Shown here: one piece after another, positions 17,449 through 26,058 of the stretch | How positions within the stretch are numbered: position 1 is the stretch's first letter | Layout of the letters: the number at the start of each line of letters is the position of its first letter | NCBI GenBank assembly: GCA_025458245.1 | Contig: JALOSW010000003.1 | Location: 1 to 42,275 of the forward strand | DNA: 42,275 bases | Origin: Burkholderiales bacterium | GTDB lineage: Bacteria > Pseudomonadota > Gammaproteobacteria > Burkholderiales > SG8-39 | Direction of reading: 5' to 3' | The notes under the pieces: generated by a model | Seen by the model: the letters and a program-made list of their open reading frames with translations, nothing else | The model's database searches: none | What the model was told of the DNA's origin: nothing | Program-made: the position numbers and the translations under genes

Positions 17449-18726
17449 TCAGATCCTCTTCGCTGCGATGGCGCGAAAGCCGATGTCGCGCCTCAGCTGC
17501 ATGCCTTCGAACCGGATCTGGTCGACCGCCTGATACGCGCGGCGCTGCGCCATCTTGATCGAGTCGCCCAGCCCGGTCACGCAGAGCACCCGTCCGCCCG
17601 CAGTGACGACCTTGCCGTCGTGCACGGCGGTGCCGGCATGGAAGACGTGGCAGTCCTCGGCCGCCGGCGGCAGGCCCGAGATCACGTCGCCCTTGCGCGG
17701 CGTCTCGGGATAGTTCGCGGCGGCCAGCACCACGCCGAGCGCCGCGCGCCGGTCCCACTCGGCCTCGGCCTTGTCCAGGCCGCCCGCGAGCGCCTGGTCG
17801 AACAACTCGAGGAGATCTGACTTGAGGCGCATCAGGATCGGCTGCGTCTCGGGATCGCCGAGGCGGCAGTTGAACTCCAGCACCTTCGGGTTGCCCGCAG
17901 CGTCGATCATGAGGCCGGCGTAGAGAAAGCCCGAATACGGCAGGCCGTCGTCGCGCATGCCGCGCACGGCCGGCAGGATGATCTCTCGGACGACGCGCGC
18001 GTGCAGCGCGGGCGTTACCACCGGCGCCGGCGAGTACGCGCCCATGCCGCCCGTGTTCGGGCCCGCGTCGCCGTCGCGCAGCCGCTTGTGGTCCTGGCTC
18101 GTGGCGAGCGGCAGGACGTGCTCGCCGTCGGCCATGACGATGAAGCTCGCCTCTTCGCCGTCGAGGAAATCCTCGACCACCACGCGCGCGCCCGCGTCGC
18201 CCATGCGGTTGCCGACGAGCATCTCGTCGATCGCACGGTGCGCTTCCGCGACGCTCGTCGCGACCACCACGCCCTTGCCCGCGGCAAGGCCGTCGGCCTT
18301 GACCACGATCGGGGCGCCGCGCCGCGAGACATAGGAGCGGGCCGCTGCGGCGTCGGTGAACGTCTCGTAGGCCGCGGTCGGAATCGCGTGGCGGACGAGG
18401 AAGCGCTTGGCGAAGTCCTTGGACGACTCGAGCTGCGCCGCGGCCTTCGTGGGCCCGAAGATGCGCAACCCGCGCGAGCGGAAGAGATCCACGACGCCGG
18501 CCGCGAGCGGCGCCTCGGGTCCCACGACGGTGAGGTAGATCTTCTCGCGCTCGGCGAAGTCCGCGAGCGCGCCGAGGTCCGTGATCGCGACATTTTCGAC
18601 CCCGGGCTCGAGCGCCGTACCGGCGTTGCCCGGCGCGACGTACACCTTCTGCACGCGAGGGCCCGATGCGAGCTTCCACGCGAGCGCGTGCTCGCGCCCG
18701 CCCGAACCGATCACGAGGAGCTTCAT
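17449..18726 (-). CDS. purD: Phosphoribosylamine-glycine ligase (GARS)
   Basis: Second step of purine synthesis: joins phosphoribosylamine and glycine with ATP. The 425 residues begin [17 protein letters not shown]. The ATP-grasp domain follows, with [29 protein letters not shown], and [13 protein letters not shown] (the family has N-x-R-x-GDPE-x-Q). Start ATG is 13 bp after pagP. The gene pairs functionally with purH, from which it is separated by pagP. Confidence 0.96.
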   Translation of the reverse strand: MKLLVIGSGGREHALAWKLASGPRVQKVYVAPGNAGTALEPGVENVAITDLGALADFAEREKIYLTVVGPEAPLAAGVVDLFRSRGLRIFGPTKAAAQLESSKDFAKRFLVRHAIPTAAYETFTDAAAARSYVSRRGAPIVVKADGLAAGKGVVVATSVAEAHRAIDEMLVGNRMGDAGARVVVEDFLDGEEASFIVMADGEHVLPLATSQDHKRLRDGDAGPNTGGMGAYSPAPVVTPALHARVVREIILPAVRGMRDDGLPYSGFLYAGLMIDAAGNPKVLEFNCRLGDPETQPILMRLKSDLLELFDQALAGGLDKAEAEWDRRAALGVVLAAANYPETPRKGDVISGLPPAAEDCHVFHAGTAVHDGKVVTAGGRVLCVTGLGDSIKMAQRRAYQAVDQIRFEGMQLRRDIGFRAIAAKRI

Positions 18727-18739
18727 CGAGGGGCCGCGC

Positions 18740-19351
18740 TCAGAACGTGAACTGCGCCCAGGTGAAGATCACGTTCCCGTAGCCGTTGCCCCCCGGGACG
18801 TAGGTGGTCTCGATGCTCAGGCGCTTGTAGCCGACGCCTGCGACCGGGAGGATCCCGGGAAAGGGTATGTAGCTCGAGTCCTCGCGCGCCATCAGGAAGA
18901 GCGTGTAGCCGAGGCCGAGCCGGAAGTCCTGCGCGGCCCGGACCGGCCGCCACTGCTTGAGCCAGAGGTAGCCTGCCTGGTACTGCGGCTTGCCGCCCGA
19001 GTCCTGGAAGATGAACGCGAACACCTCGCGCTTGTTGCCGTCTTCGTCGAACCGCGTGCGCGCCAGGCCGAAGCCGAGCGGCCACTCCGTGTAGTTCTCG
19101 ATCTTCTCGTCCGAGTAGGCGAAGCGGAGGTGGTAGGTATTGATCGGCAGCATCGCGGTGGTGCGGCCGTCCTTGAAGGTGTCGGTCCAGTTCTTCCAGA
19201 TGCCCTGGTACCACGTGTCGGGCGCCGGGTCGCGCAGCGTGTGCCAGGCGCTTTGCCAGAAACTCTCGTCTTCGGCGTACGCGCTCGTGGCGAGCGCGCA
19301 GCCGGCGGCGAGGGCTGTCGCGGCGAGGAGTGTCTTGGCGGAGTGGCGCAT
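18740..19351 (-). CDS. pagP: Lipid A palmitoyltransferase PagP-like outer-membrane protein
   Basis: Outer-membrane beta-barrel enzyme that moves palmitate from phospholipid to lipid A. The 203-residue precursor has a signal peptide (cleavage after about Ala26, SAYA). The rest aligns with PagP: TYHLRFAYSDEK places catalytic His74. QDSGGK places the Asp117-Ser118 pair that matches D76-S77 of mature E. coli PagP. GYKRLSIETTYVPGG and the C-terminal FTWAQFTF, ending in Phe, fit an outer-membrane barrel. The gene starts 2 bp after purH, so translation depends on it. Its presence inside purHD is odd. Confidence 0.85.
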   Translation of the reverse strand: MRHSAKTLLAATALAAGCALATSAYAEDESFWQSAWHTLRDPAPDTWYQGIWKNWTDTFKDGRTTAMLPINTYHLRFAYSDEKIENYTEWPLGFGLARTRFDEDGNKREVFAFIFQDSGGKPQYQAGYLWLKQWRPVRAAQDFRLGLGYTLFLMAREDSSYIPFPGILPVAGVGYKRLSIETTYVPGGNGYGNVIFTWAQFTF

Positions 19352-19353
19352 GA

Positions 19354-20925
19354 TCAGTGCCGGAAGTGGCGGACCCCGGTAAATACCATGGCGAGGCCCA
19401 ATTCGTCAGCGGCGGAAATCACCTCGTCGTCGCGCACCGACCCGCCCGGCTGGATCACCGCCTTTGCCCCCGCGTTCGCGACGACGTCCACGCCGTCGCG
19501 GAAGGGGAAGAACGCGTCCGAGGCCACCACCGACCCGGCGAGCGAGAGCCCCGCGTTCTGTGCCTTGATCGATGCGATCCGGGCGCTGTCGACGCGGCTC
19601 ATCTGCCCGGCGCCGACGCCGAGCGTGCGGCCGTCGCCGCAGAACACGATCGCGTTCGACTTCACGAACTTCGCGACGCGCCACGCGAACATGAGATCGG
19701 CGAGCTCCTTCGCCGTGGGCTGTCGCCGTGTGACGACGCGCAGCTCGCCCGGCTGGACGTTGCGCGCGTCCGGCGTCTGCGCCAGCAACCCGCCCCCGAC
19801 GCGCTTGAAGTCGTAGGTCTGGACATCGTGCGCGAGCGGCACTTCGAGCACGCGCACGTTCGTCTTCGCTGCGAACACGCCGCGCGCCTCGGCCGTCACC
19901 GCGGGCGCGATCACCACCTCGACGAACTGCTTCGCGACCGCCTCCGCCGCAGCGCCGTCGAGCGGGCGGTTGAACGCGATGATGCCGCCGAAGGCCGACG
20001 TGGGATCGGTTTCGAACGCGCGCCGGTAGGCGTCGAGGAGCGTCGCCGCCTGCGCCACGCCGCACGGGTTGGCGTGCTTGATGATCACGCACGCCGGCTC
20101 GGCGAACGTCTTCACGCATTCCCACGCTGCGTCCGCGTCCGCGACGTTGTTGTACGAGAGCTCCTTGCCCTGGAGCTGCGCATAGCGCGCGAGGCTGCCG
20201 GCGACCGGCGCCGGATCGCGGTAGAACGCCGCGGCCTGATGCGGGTTCTCGCCGTAGCGCATCTCCTGCACTTTTTCGAACTGGACGTTGAGGCGGTCCG
20301 GAAACGTGCCGGGGCGGTGCTCCGCGTCGAGGGAAGTGAGCCAGTTCGAGATCGCACCGTCGTAGGCGGCCGTGTGCGTGAACGCCTTCTTCGCGAGCGC
20401 GAAGCGCGTCGCCTGCGACAGCTTGCCGCCCTTCGCGTTCAGCTCTTCGACGATGCACGCGTAGTCGCCGGGGTCGGTGACGACAGCGACGCCGGTGTAG
20501 TTCTTGGCGGCGGCGCGGACCATCGTCGGGCCGCCGATGTCGATGTTTTCGATCGCGTCCTCCAGGCCGACGCCCGGCGTCGCGACCGTTTCGCGGAACG
20601 GGTAGAGGTTCACCACGACGAGATCGATCGGCGGCGTGTCCGCCGCAGCGATCGCGGCCATGTGCTCGGGCAGGTCGCGCCGCGCGAGGATGCCGCCGTG
20701 CACTTTCGGATGCAGCGTCTTCACCCGGCCGTCGAGCATTTCCGGGTAGCCGGTGTAGTCGCCCACCTCGACCACAGGAACGCCGTTCGCAGCGAGGAGC
20801 TTGGCGGTGCCGCCGGTCGAGAGGATCGTGACGTCCAGCGCCGCGAGCGCGCGCCCGAGTTCGACGACGCCGGTCTTGTCGGAAACGCTGACGAGGGCCT
20901 GCCTGATGCGAATGTTGGTGTCCAT
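19354..20925 (-). CDS. purH: Bifunctional AICAR formyltransferase / IMP cyclohydrolase
   Basis: Catalyses the last two steps of purine synthesis. The 523 residues have an N-terminal IMP cyclohydrolase/MGS-like domain ([28 protein letters not shown]-type [19 protein letters not shown]). The C-terminal formyltransferase domain follows ([21 protein letters not shown], ending [13 protein letters not shown]). Start ATG at 20925 lies 78 bp after fis. I see no Shine-Dalgarno in the pyrimidine-rich leader. It leads purH-pagP-purD-hemF. Confidence 0.96.
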   Translation of the reverse strand: MDTNIRIRQALVSVSDKTGVVELGRALAALDVTILSTGGTAKLLAANGVPVVEVGDYTGYPEMLDGRVKTLHPKVHGGILARRDLPEHMAAIAAADTPPIDLVVVNLYPFRETVATPGVGLEDAIENIDIGGPTMVRAAAKNYTGVAVVTDPGDYACIVEELNAKGGKLSQATRFALAKKAFTHTAAYDGAISNWLTSLDAEHRPGTFPDRLNVQFEKVQEMRYGENPHQAAAFYRDPAPVAGSLARYAQLQGKELSYNNVADADAAWECVKTFAEPACVIIKHANPCGVAQAATLLDAYRRAFETDPTSAFGGIIAFNRPLDGAAAEAVAKQFVEVVIAPAVTAEARGVFAAKTNVRVLEVPLAHDVQTYDFKRVGGGLLAQTPDARNVQPGELRVVTRRQPTAKELADLMFAWRVAKFVKSNAIVFCGDGRTLGVGAGQMSRVDSARIASIKAQNAGLSLAGSVVASDAFFPFRDGVDVVANAGAKAVIQPGGSVRDDEVISAADELGLAMVFTGVRHFRH

Positions 20926-21003
20926 GGACGGGGTGACGGCTGGGTCGGGGTCGGCGGGGACGGCGCGCGCGCGATTCCGGGATCTCGCCTCGCGCGGATC
21001 CGG

Positions 21004-21246
21004 TCAGAGTTTGATCTTCAGTTGCGCGAGCTTCTTGCGCAGCGTGTTGCGGTTGATGCCGAGCATCTCCGCCGCGATCGTCTGGTTGCCCTCGGCCGCG
21101 GCGAGCACCGTCTCGATCATCGGCTTCTCGACGTTTTTCATCACCATGTCGTAGATCGCGCACGGCTTCGCGCCGTCGAGGTCGCGAAAATAGCGCTCGA
21201 GCGACTTGCGCACCGTCTCGCCGATCTCGCTGTGGGTCTGCTTCAT
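21004..21246 (-). CDS. fis: Fis-family nucleoid protein
   Basis: Small DNA-bending regulator of rRNA promoters, supercoiling and recombination. The 80 residues end in the typical Fis helix-turn-helix: IETVLAAAEGNQTIAAEMLG then INRNTLRKKLAQL. The N-terminal part is shorter than E. coli Fis (98). The beta-hairpin region for invertase contact is poorly conserved, as in other betaproteobacteria. Its ATG overlaps the dusB stop (ATGA), the usual dusB-fis arrangement. Confidence 0.92.
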   Translation of the reverse strand: MKQTHSEIGETVRKSLERYFRDLDGAKPCAIYDMVMKNVEKPMIETVLAAAEGNQTIAAEMLGINRNTLRKKLAQLKIKL

Positions 21247-22250
21247 GCTGCGCGCTCCTCCTCGTAGACGAGACGCGGGGCGGACCCGGCCAGCCGGCCG
21301 AGATACCGGTCGACTGCCGCGACCTGCTCCTCGCACGTCTCCAGCGTGTTCATCTCCGCCCGGAAGGCCGCTGCGCCCGCGAGCCCCTTCGTGTACCAGG
21401 CGATGTGCTTGCGCGCGACACGCATCCCGGTGTCGCGTCCGTAGAACTCGTACAGCGCGTCGAGGTGCTCGAGCAGCACCGCGCGGATCTCCGTGACGAG
21501 CGGCGCGGCGAGTCGCTCGCCGGTCGCGAGGTAATGCGCGATCTCGCGGAAGATCCAGGGCCGGCCCTGCGCGGCGCGCCCGATCATCACGCCGTCGGCG
21601 CCGGTTGCACCGAGCACGCGTCCGGCTTCCTCGGGCGAGGCGATGTCGCCGTTCGCGATCACCGGCAGGCGCGTCGCGCGCTTCACCTCCGCGACCGTAG
21701 CGTGCTCGGCCCGGCCGGAAAAGCCGCAGGCGCGCGTCCGTCCGTGCAGCGCGAGCGCCTGGATGCCCGCGTCCTCGGCGATCCGCGCGATGCGCACGGC
21801 GTTGCGGGACTCGGGATCCCATCCGGTGCGGAACTTGAGCGTCACCGGCACGTCGACCGCCGCCACCACCGCGTCGAGAATCCGCGCGACCAGCGCCTCG
21901 TCGCGAAGCAGCGCCGAGCCCGCCGCCCTGTTGCAGACTTTCTTCGCCGGGCAGCCCATGTTGATGTCGATGATCTCGGCGCCGCGCTCGACGTTGTGCC
22001 GCGCCGCCTCGGCCATCATGGCCGGATCGGCGCCCGCGATCTGCACCGCGATCGGCGAGGCTTCGCCCGCGTGGTCGGCGCGCCGCCGCGTCTTCTCGGT
22101 CGCGTAGAGCTGGGTGTTCGCGCTGATCATCTCCGAGACCGCGAGGCCTGCGCCGAAGCGCTTGCAGAGCTTGCGAAAGGGACGATCGGTGACGCCCGCC
22201 ATCGGCGCGACGAAAAGGTTGTTGCGCAGCGCGTGCGCACCGATTTTCAT
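21243..22250 (-). CDS. dusB: tRNA-dihydrouridine synthase DusB
   Basis: FMN enzyme that reduces uridine in the tRNA D-loop (U17 in E. coli). The 335 residues include VAPMAGVTDRPFRKLC, catalytic Cys100 in DINMGCPAKKV (same number as in E. coli), and LALHGRTRACGFSG. FMN-site motifs VIANGDIASPEEA and VMIGRAAQGRPWIF follow. I took the ATG at 22250, where family similarity starts (KIGAHALRNNLFVAPMAG). A -10-like TAGAAT lies about 40 bp upstream. The gene is coupled to fis by a 4-bp overlap. Confidence 0.95.
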   Translation of the reverse strand: MKIGAHALRNNLFVAPMAGVTDRPFRKLCKRFGAGLAVSEMISANTQLYATEKTRRRADHAGEASPIAVQIAGADPAMMAEAARHNVERGAEIIDINMGCPAKKVCNRAAGSALLRDEALVARILDAVVAAVDVPVTLKFRTGWDPESRNAVRIARIAEDAGIQALALHGRTRACGFSGRAEHATVAEVKRATRLPVIANGDIASPEEAGRVLGATGADGVMIGRAAQGRPWIFREIAHYLATGERLAAPLVTEIRAVLLEHLDALYEFYGRDTGMRVARKHIAWYTKGLAGAAAFRAEMNTLETCEEQVAAVDRYLGRLAGSAPRLVYEEERAA

Positions 22251-22287
22251 CGAGGAAACGGGATGTCGGGACGGGGAAGGGAGCGCG

Positions 22288-22293
22288 ATTCTA
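22288..22293 (-). promoter_or_regulatory. -10 element (TAGAAT) for dusB-fis
   Basis: On the minus strand TAGAAT lies 38 bp before the dusB ATG; the -35 is weak. It sits in the 207-bp gap after ubiH and suggests dusB-fis is a separate transcription unit from amgK-ubiH. Confidence 0.4.
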
Positions 22294-22422
22294 CTCCCGA
22301 ATCCGAGCGCGCGGCGATAAGACTTTTCGCTGCGGGCTCGCATGCGCGACCGCGATCGCTGGCAAGGCAAAAAGCAAGGTCGATGCCGGGCCGAAGATGC
22401 CTGCGCGAAACCGGATCCGATG

Positions 22423-22444
22423 CGCCGGCTTCGCAGAGCCGGCG
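22423..22444. terminator. Hairpin after ubiH
   Basis: CGCCGGCT (22423-22430) and AGCCGGCG (22437-22444) form a perfect 8-bp stem with loop TCGCAG. It is 13 bp after the ubiH stop. No U-run follows, so it may be a stabilising or weak terminator structure. Confidence 0.4.
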
Positions 22445-22457
22445 TAAGGAATGCGCA

Positions 22458-23597
22458 CTAAGGCAGTGCGCGCGCGCCGAAAATCATGCGGCGGGCGAAG
22501 AACCGGCGGACCGGAGGCGCGAGATCGAGCGCGACGAGCCCGAGGCCGCGCGCGACGGCGAGCGCCGGGTTCGAATTGGAGAACACGCGCACGAGGCTGT
22601 CGGTGAGGCCGATAGTCGCGTAGCGATCGGAGGTGCGTCCGGCAGCGACCCGGGATGCAAACGCGGGCGTGCCGATCTCTCCGCGCGGCGTAGCGCGGAT
22701 CAGCGCGGCGAGCTCGGCCGCATCGCGCAGCCCGAGGTTGAGCCCCTGGCCCGCGACCGGATGGAGCGTCTGCGCGGCATTGCCGACGAGGACGACGCGG
22801 GGCGCAGCGAAGGGCTCGCGTTGAAAGCGCAGCACCAGCGGATAAGACGTGCGCGGCCCTGCGGCGAGAAAGCGCCCGAGACGTCCGCCGAAGGCTTCCG
22901 CGAGCGCGCGAAGGAACGCCGGCTCGTCGAGCGCGAGAATCCGCCCGGCGGCGCTCGCTGCGACCGTCCAAACGAGCGCGTAGCGATCGGCGAAGGGCAG
23001 CAGCGCGAGCGGACCTTGCGGCGTGAACCGCTCCCACGCGACGCCGCGGGGCGCCGCTTCGGTCGCGACGGTGGCGGCGATCGCAGTCTGGCCATAGTCT
23101 TTCTGCGAAACGCCCGCGCCGGCGTGGCCGCCGCCGTCGGCGAGCACGACGAGGCGGGCCGACCAGCGTTCTTCGCCGCTTGCCGTGCCGAGCGTCGCTG
23201 TCGCGCGATCTGCACCGCCTTCCCAGCGAAGCACGCGGCCGCGCACGCGCGCGCCGGCGGCGCGCGGCGCGAGATGCGCGGCGAGCGCGGAGAGGTCGAC
23301 CACGTAGCCGAGCGCCGGGACGTCGAGTTCCTCGCGCCGCATCGCGGTGCGGCCGAATCCGCCTGCCTGCGACACGTGGATCGTCTCGATGGGCGTCGCA
23401 TCGAGGCCGGCGAACGCGCCGACGCTCTCGAGCACGAGCCGGCTGCCGTGCGAGAGCGCGATCGGCCGCAGCCGACCGCTCGCCGGCTCGACCGGATCGA
23501 CGAGCGCGACGTCGAGGCCGCTTCCTTCCAGCGACGCCGCGAGCACGGCGCCGACCGGGCCGCCGCCTGCGACGAGGACGTCGACCTCGCGCGTCAT
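22458..23597 (-). CDS. ubiH: UbiH/COQ6-family FAD-dependent hydroxylase
   Basis: Aerobic monooxygenase that hydroxylates the ubiquinone precursor ring. The 379 residues have an N-terminal FAD-binding VLVAGGGPVGAVLA, a central YGQTAIAATV and ARLVVLADGG. The family signature VVLVGNAAQTLHPVAGQGLNLG (second FAD motif) follows. Which ring position it uses (UbiH, UbiI or UbiF) cannot be read with certainty. The symbol rests on the pepP-ubiH neighbour order seen in E. coli. It follows pepP by 7 bp. Confidence 0.85.
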   Translation of the reverse strand: MTREVDVLVAGGGPVGAVLAASLEGSGLDVALVDPVEPASGRLRPIALSHGSRLVLESVGAFAGLDATPIETIHVSQAGGFGRTAMRREELDVPALGYVVDLSALAAHLAPRAAGARVRGRVLRWEGGADRATATLGTASGEERWSARLVVLADGGGHAGAGVSQKDYGQTAIAATVATEAAPRGVAWERFTPQGPLALLPFADRYALVWTVAASAAGRILALDEPAFLRALAEAFGGRLGRFLAAGPRTSYPLVLRFQREPFAAPRVVLVGNAAQTLHPVAGQGLNLGLRDAAELAALIRATPRGEIGTPAFASRVAAGRTSDRYATIGLTDSLVRVFSNSNPALAVARGLGLVALDLAPPVRRFFARRMIFGARALP

Positions 23598-23604
23598 CGC
23601 GTCG

Positions 23605-24918
23605 TCAGACCCCGCGTCCTGCGCGCATCACGGCCTCGATGTCGGACACGGACTTGGGCGCGGCGGCGGTGAGGATCTCGCAGCCCGACTCGGTCACGAG
23701 CGCGTCGTCCTCGATCCGCACGCCGATGTTCCAGAAGCGCTCGGGGACGCCTTCGCCCGGGCGGATGTAGGTGCCGGGTTCGACCGTCAGAGTCATGCCG
23801 GGTCTGAGCGGTTTCCACTCGCCCGACTCCTTGTATTCGCCGGCGTCGTGCACGTCGAGGCCGAGCCAGTGCCCGGTGCGGTGCATGTAGAAGCGCTTGT
23901 AGTCGCCCGACTCGATAACATGGTCGACGCTGCCGGCGAGGAGTTTCAGGTCGACATACCCCTGCGCGAGGACGCGCACCGCCGCTTCGTGCGGGGCGTC
24001 CCAGCGGCTGCCGGGCTTCACCGCCGCGATGGCTGCGGCCTGGGCGGCGAGAACCAGCTCGTACACGTCGCGCTGCGGCCCGGAGAACCTGCCGTTCACC
24101 GGGAACGTGCGCGTGATGTCCGACGCGTAGCCGTCGAGCTCGCATCCCGCGTCGATCAGGAGCAGATCGCCGTCGGCGAGGCGCATGTCGTTGCCGCGGT
24201 AATGGAGCACGTTCGCGTTCGCGCCGCCCGCGACGATCGAGCCGTAGGCCGGCGCCTGCGAGCCCGAACGCCGGAACTCGTGCAGGAGTTCCGCCTCGAT
24301 CTCGTACTCGAACGCTCCGGGCCGCGTCGCGCGCATCGCGCGCTCGTGCGCGCGCGCCGAGATCGCAGCGGCTCGCCGCATGATGTCGATCTCGCGCGCG
24401 TCCTTCACCAGCCGCATTTCGTCCAGCACGACGCGCAGGTCGCGAATCTCGGCGGGCGCCGCGACGCCGTTGCGCGCCTGTGCGCGCACTGCGTTCAGCC
24501 AGCCCATGACGCGCGCGTCCCACGCCGCGTCCATGCCGGGCATGTAGAAGAGGGCCGGCTGATTCGCCAGCAGGTCCGGAAGCCTGGCGTCGAGCGCTGC
24601 GATCGGAAACGCCTCGTCGAAGGCGAACGCCTCGCGCGCGGCGTCCGGCCCGTGGCGGAACCCGTCCCACAGCTCGCGCTCGGGGTTTCTCTCCCGTGCG
24701 AACAGGATCGACTTCGGCGTCTCGCCCGCGACGAGCACCAGAACGGACTCGGGCTCGGTGAAGCCGGTCAGGTAATAGAAATAGCTGTCGAAGCGATAGG
24801 GATATTCGCTGTCGCGGTTGCGGAGCCGCTCGGGCGCCGTGGGCACGAGGGCGATACCGCGCCCCATGGCGCGCGCGAGGGCCGCGCGCCGTGCCCGAAA
24901 AGGTGAGATCTCGCTCAT
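23605..24918 (-). CDS. pepP: Xaa-Pro aminopeptidase P
   Basis: Cytoplasmic Mn-dependent peptidase (M24B) that removes N-terminal residues before proline. The 437 residues have the N-terminal domain DSEYPYRFDSYFYYLTGF and a pita-bread domain. Metal ligands are in LLIDAGCELDGYASDITRTF (two Asp), HRTGHWLGLDVHD (His), TLTVEPGTYI (Glu) and GVRIEDD (Glu). The ATG at 24918 gives MSEIS, identical to the E. coli PepP start. A GTG at 24930, directly after the upstream stop, is an alternative. It sits between a small unknown gene and ubiH. Confidence 0.95.
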   Translation of the reverse strand: MSEISPFRARRAALARAMGRGIALVPTAPERLRNRDSEYPYRFDSYFYYLTGFTEPESVLVLVAGETPKSILFARERNPERELWDGFRHGPDAAREAFAFDEAFPIAALDARLPDLLANQPALFYMPGMDAAWDARVMGWLNAVRAQARNGVAAPAEIRDLRVVLDEMRLVKDAREIDIMRRAAAISARAHERAMRATRPGAFEYEIEAELLHEFRRSGSQAPAYGSIVAGGANANVLHYRGNDMRLADGDLLLIDAGCELDGYASDITRTFPVNGRFSGPQRDVYELVLAAQAAAIAAVKPGSRWDAPHEAAVRVLAQGYVDLKLLAGSVDHVIESGDYKRFYMHRTGHWLGLDVHDAGEYKESGEWKPLRPGMTLTVEPGTYIRPGEGVPERFWNIGVRIEDDALVTESGCEILTAAAPKSVSDIEAVMRAGRGV

Positions 24919-24930
24919 CGGCTGAAGCAC

Positions 24931-25374
24931 TCAGGCGGGGGAGGCATTGTCGTCCTCTTCCGAGCGGCGGGCAAGGAGCGCTGCCCACGCGTTCATGCGG
25001 GGCTCGAGGTCGACGAGCCGCGCGCCGATTGCCTCGAGCTCTTCATTGAATGCCCCTAAATCCGCACCGGCGTCGAGGTCGGCGGCGCCGGACCGGACCT
25101 GCGCGAAGCTCTCGCGCAGCGACAACGCGGAAGCGAGCGCGTTCTTCAACTGGTCGCGCGGCTGCGGGATCCACTCGCGCGCCGCGAGCACGGAGCGCAG
25201 GCGCTCGCCGAGGTCGAGCACTTTCCGCCGCAGGCGCGGCAGCGCACCGAGCCGCTGTGTCTTCACGTCGCCGAGAACCGCGAGTGCGACGAGCGCCGTC
25301 CAGTGGCGGCGCATCGCGTCGGACCACGCCGGGTCGAGCTCGAGCGCGGCCTCCACTTCGGCACGGTCAAGCAC
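24931..25374 (-). CDS. Small helical protein of unknown function
   Basis: 147 residues, not recognised. It is predicted almost wholly helical, with heptad-like hydrophobic spacing (VLDLGERLRSVLAAREWI; LGAFNEELEAIGARLVDLE) and an acidic end (RRSEEDDNASPA). It has no signal peptide, cysteine cluster or membrane helix. The position between pepP and murU is where E. coli has ygfB (UPF0149) beside pepP, but I see no UPF0149 motif. The GTG start overlaps murU by 8 bp and the stop directly abuts pepP, so it is a real translated member of the operon. Its partner may be one of these two enzymes. Confidence 0.7.
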   Translation of the reverse strand: MLDRAEVEAALELDPAWSDAMRRHWTALVALAVLGDVKTQRLGALPRLRRKVLDLGERLRSVLAAREWIPQPRDQLKNALASALSLRESFAQVRSGAADLDAGADLGAFNEELEAIGARLVDLEPRMNAWAALLARRSEEDDNASPA

Positions 25375-26050
25375 GGTGGCCGCCGCCGATCAGACGATCG
25401 AGCGCGGCGAGCCGCTCGGGGGTACCGACGTCGTGCCAATCGCCGGAGAACCGCTCGCCCGTCACCGCGCCGCGCGCCATGGCCGCACGCAGCAGCGGCG
25501 CGAGCTTCGCCTTGGCGCCGCGCGGTATGTCCGAGAAAAGCTGCGGGCGATAGAGGCCGATGCCGCTGAACGTGAGCCGCGCACCGTCGGCGTCGAGCAC
25601 CCGGTCGCCCGCGAGCGCGAAGTCGCCGCCCGGATGCTGCGGCGGGTTGCGCACCAGCACGAGATGCGCGAGCACCTCGGGCGCGAGCGCGCGGCCGGCG
25701 AGCGGCGCGTACTCGAAGTCGCACCAGATGTCGCCGTTGACGACGAGAAAGGGCGCATCGCCGAGCAGATCCGCCGCGGCGGCGATGCCGCCCGCCGTCT
25801 CCAACGCCTCGCGCTCGGGCGAGTAGCGGATCGTCGCGCCGAAGCGCCTGCCATCGCCGAGCGCTGCTTCGATCCGCTCGCCGAGGTGGGCGTAGTTCAC
25901 CACGAGGTCGACGATGCCGGCGCGCACCAGGCGCTCGATCGTCCACTGCACGAGCGGCTTGCCGCCGACGGCGAGCAGCGGCTTCGGGGTCGCGTCGGTG
26001 AGCGGGCGCATGCGCTCGCCGCGTCCCGCGCACAGGATCATGGCTCGCAT
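25367..26050 (-). CDS. murU: N-acetylmuramate 1-phosphate uridylyltransferase (MurU-like)
   Basis: Nucleotidyltransferase that turns MurNAc-1-P and UTP into UDP-MurNAc in the cell-wall recycling bypass. The 227 residues begin AMILCAGRGERMRPLTDATP, with PKPLLAVGGKPLVQW, the sugar-nucleotide transferase signature. The metal Asp is in VVNGDIWCDF, with SGIGLYRP and GDWHDVGTPERL further on. It would otherwise be called mannose-1-phosphate guanylyltransferase. The directly upstream AmgK-type kinase, 8 bp away, supports MurU. Start ATG at 26050 is the first of two nearby Mets. Confidence 0.88.
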   Translation of the reverse strand: MRAMILCAGRGERMRPLTDATPKPLLAVGGKPLVQWTIERLVRAGIVDLVVNYAHLGERIEAALGDGRRFGATIRYSPEREALETAGGIAAAADLLGDAPFLVVNGDIWCDFEYAPLAGRALAPEVLAHLVLVRNPPQHPGGDFALAGDRVLDADGARLTFSGIGLYRPQLFSDIPRGAKAKLAPLLRAAMARGAVTGERFSGDWHDVGTPERLAALDRLIGGGHRA

Positions 26051-26058
26051 GGCGCGGC

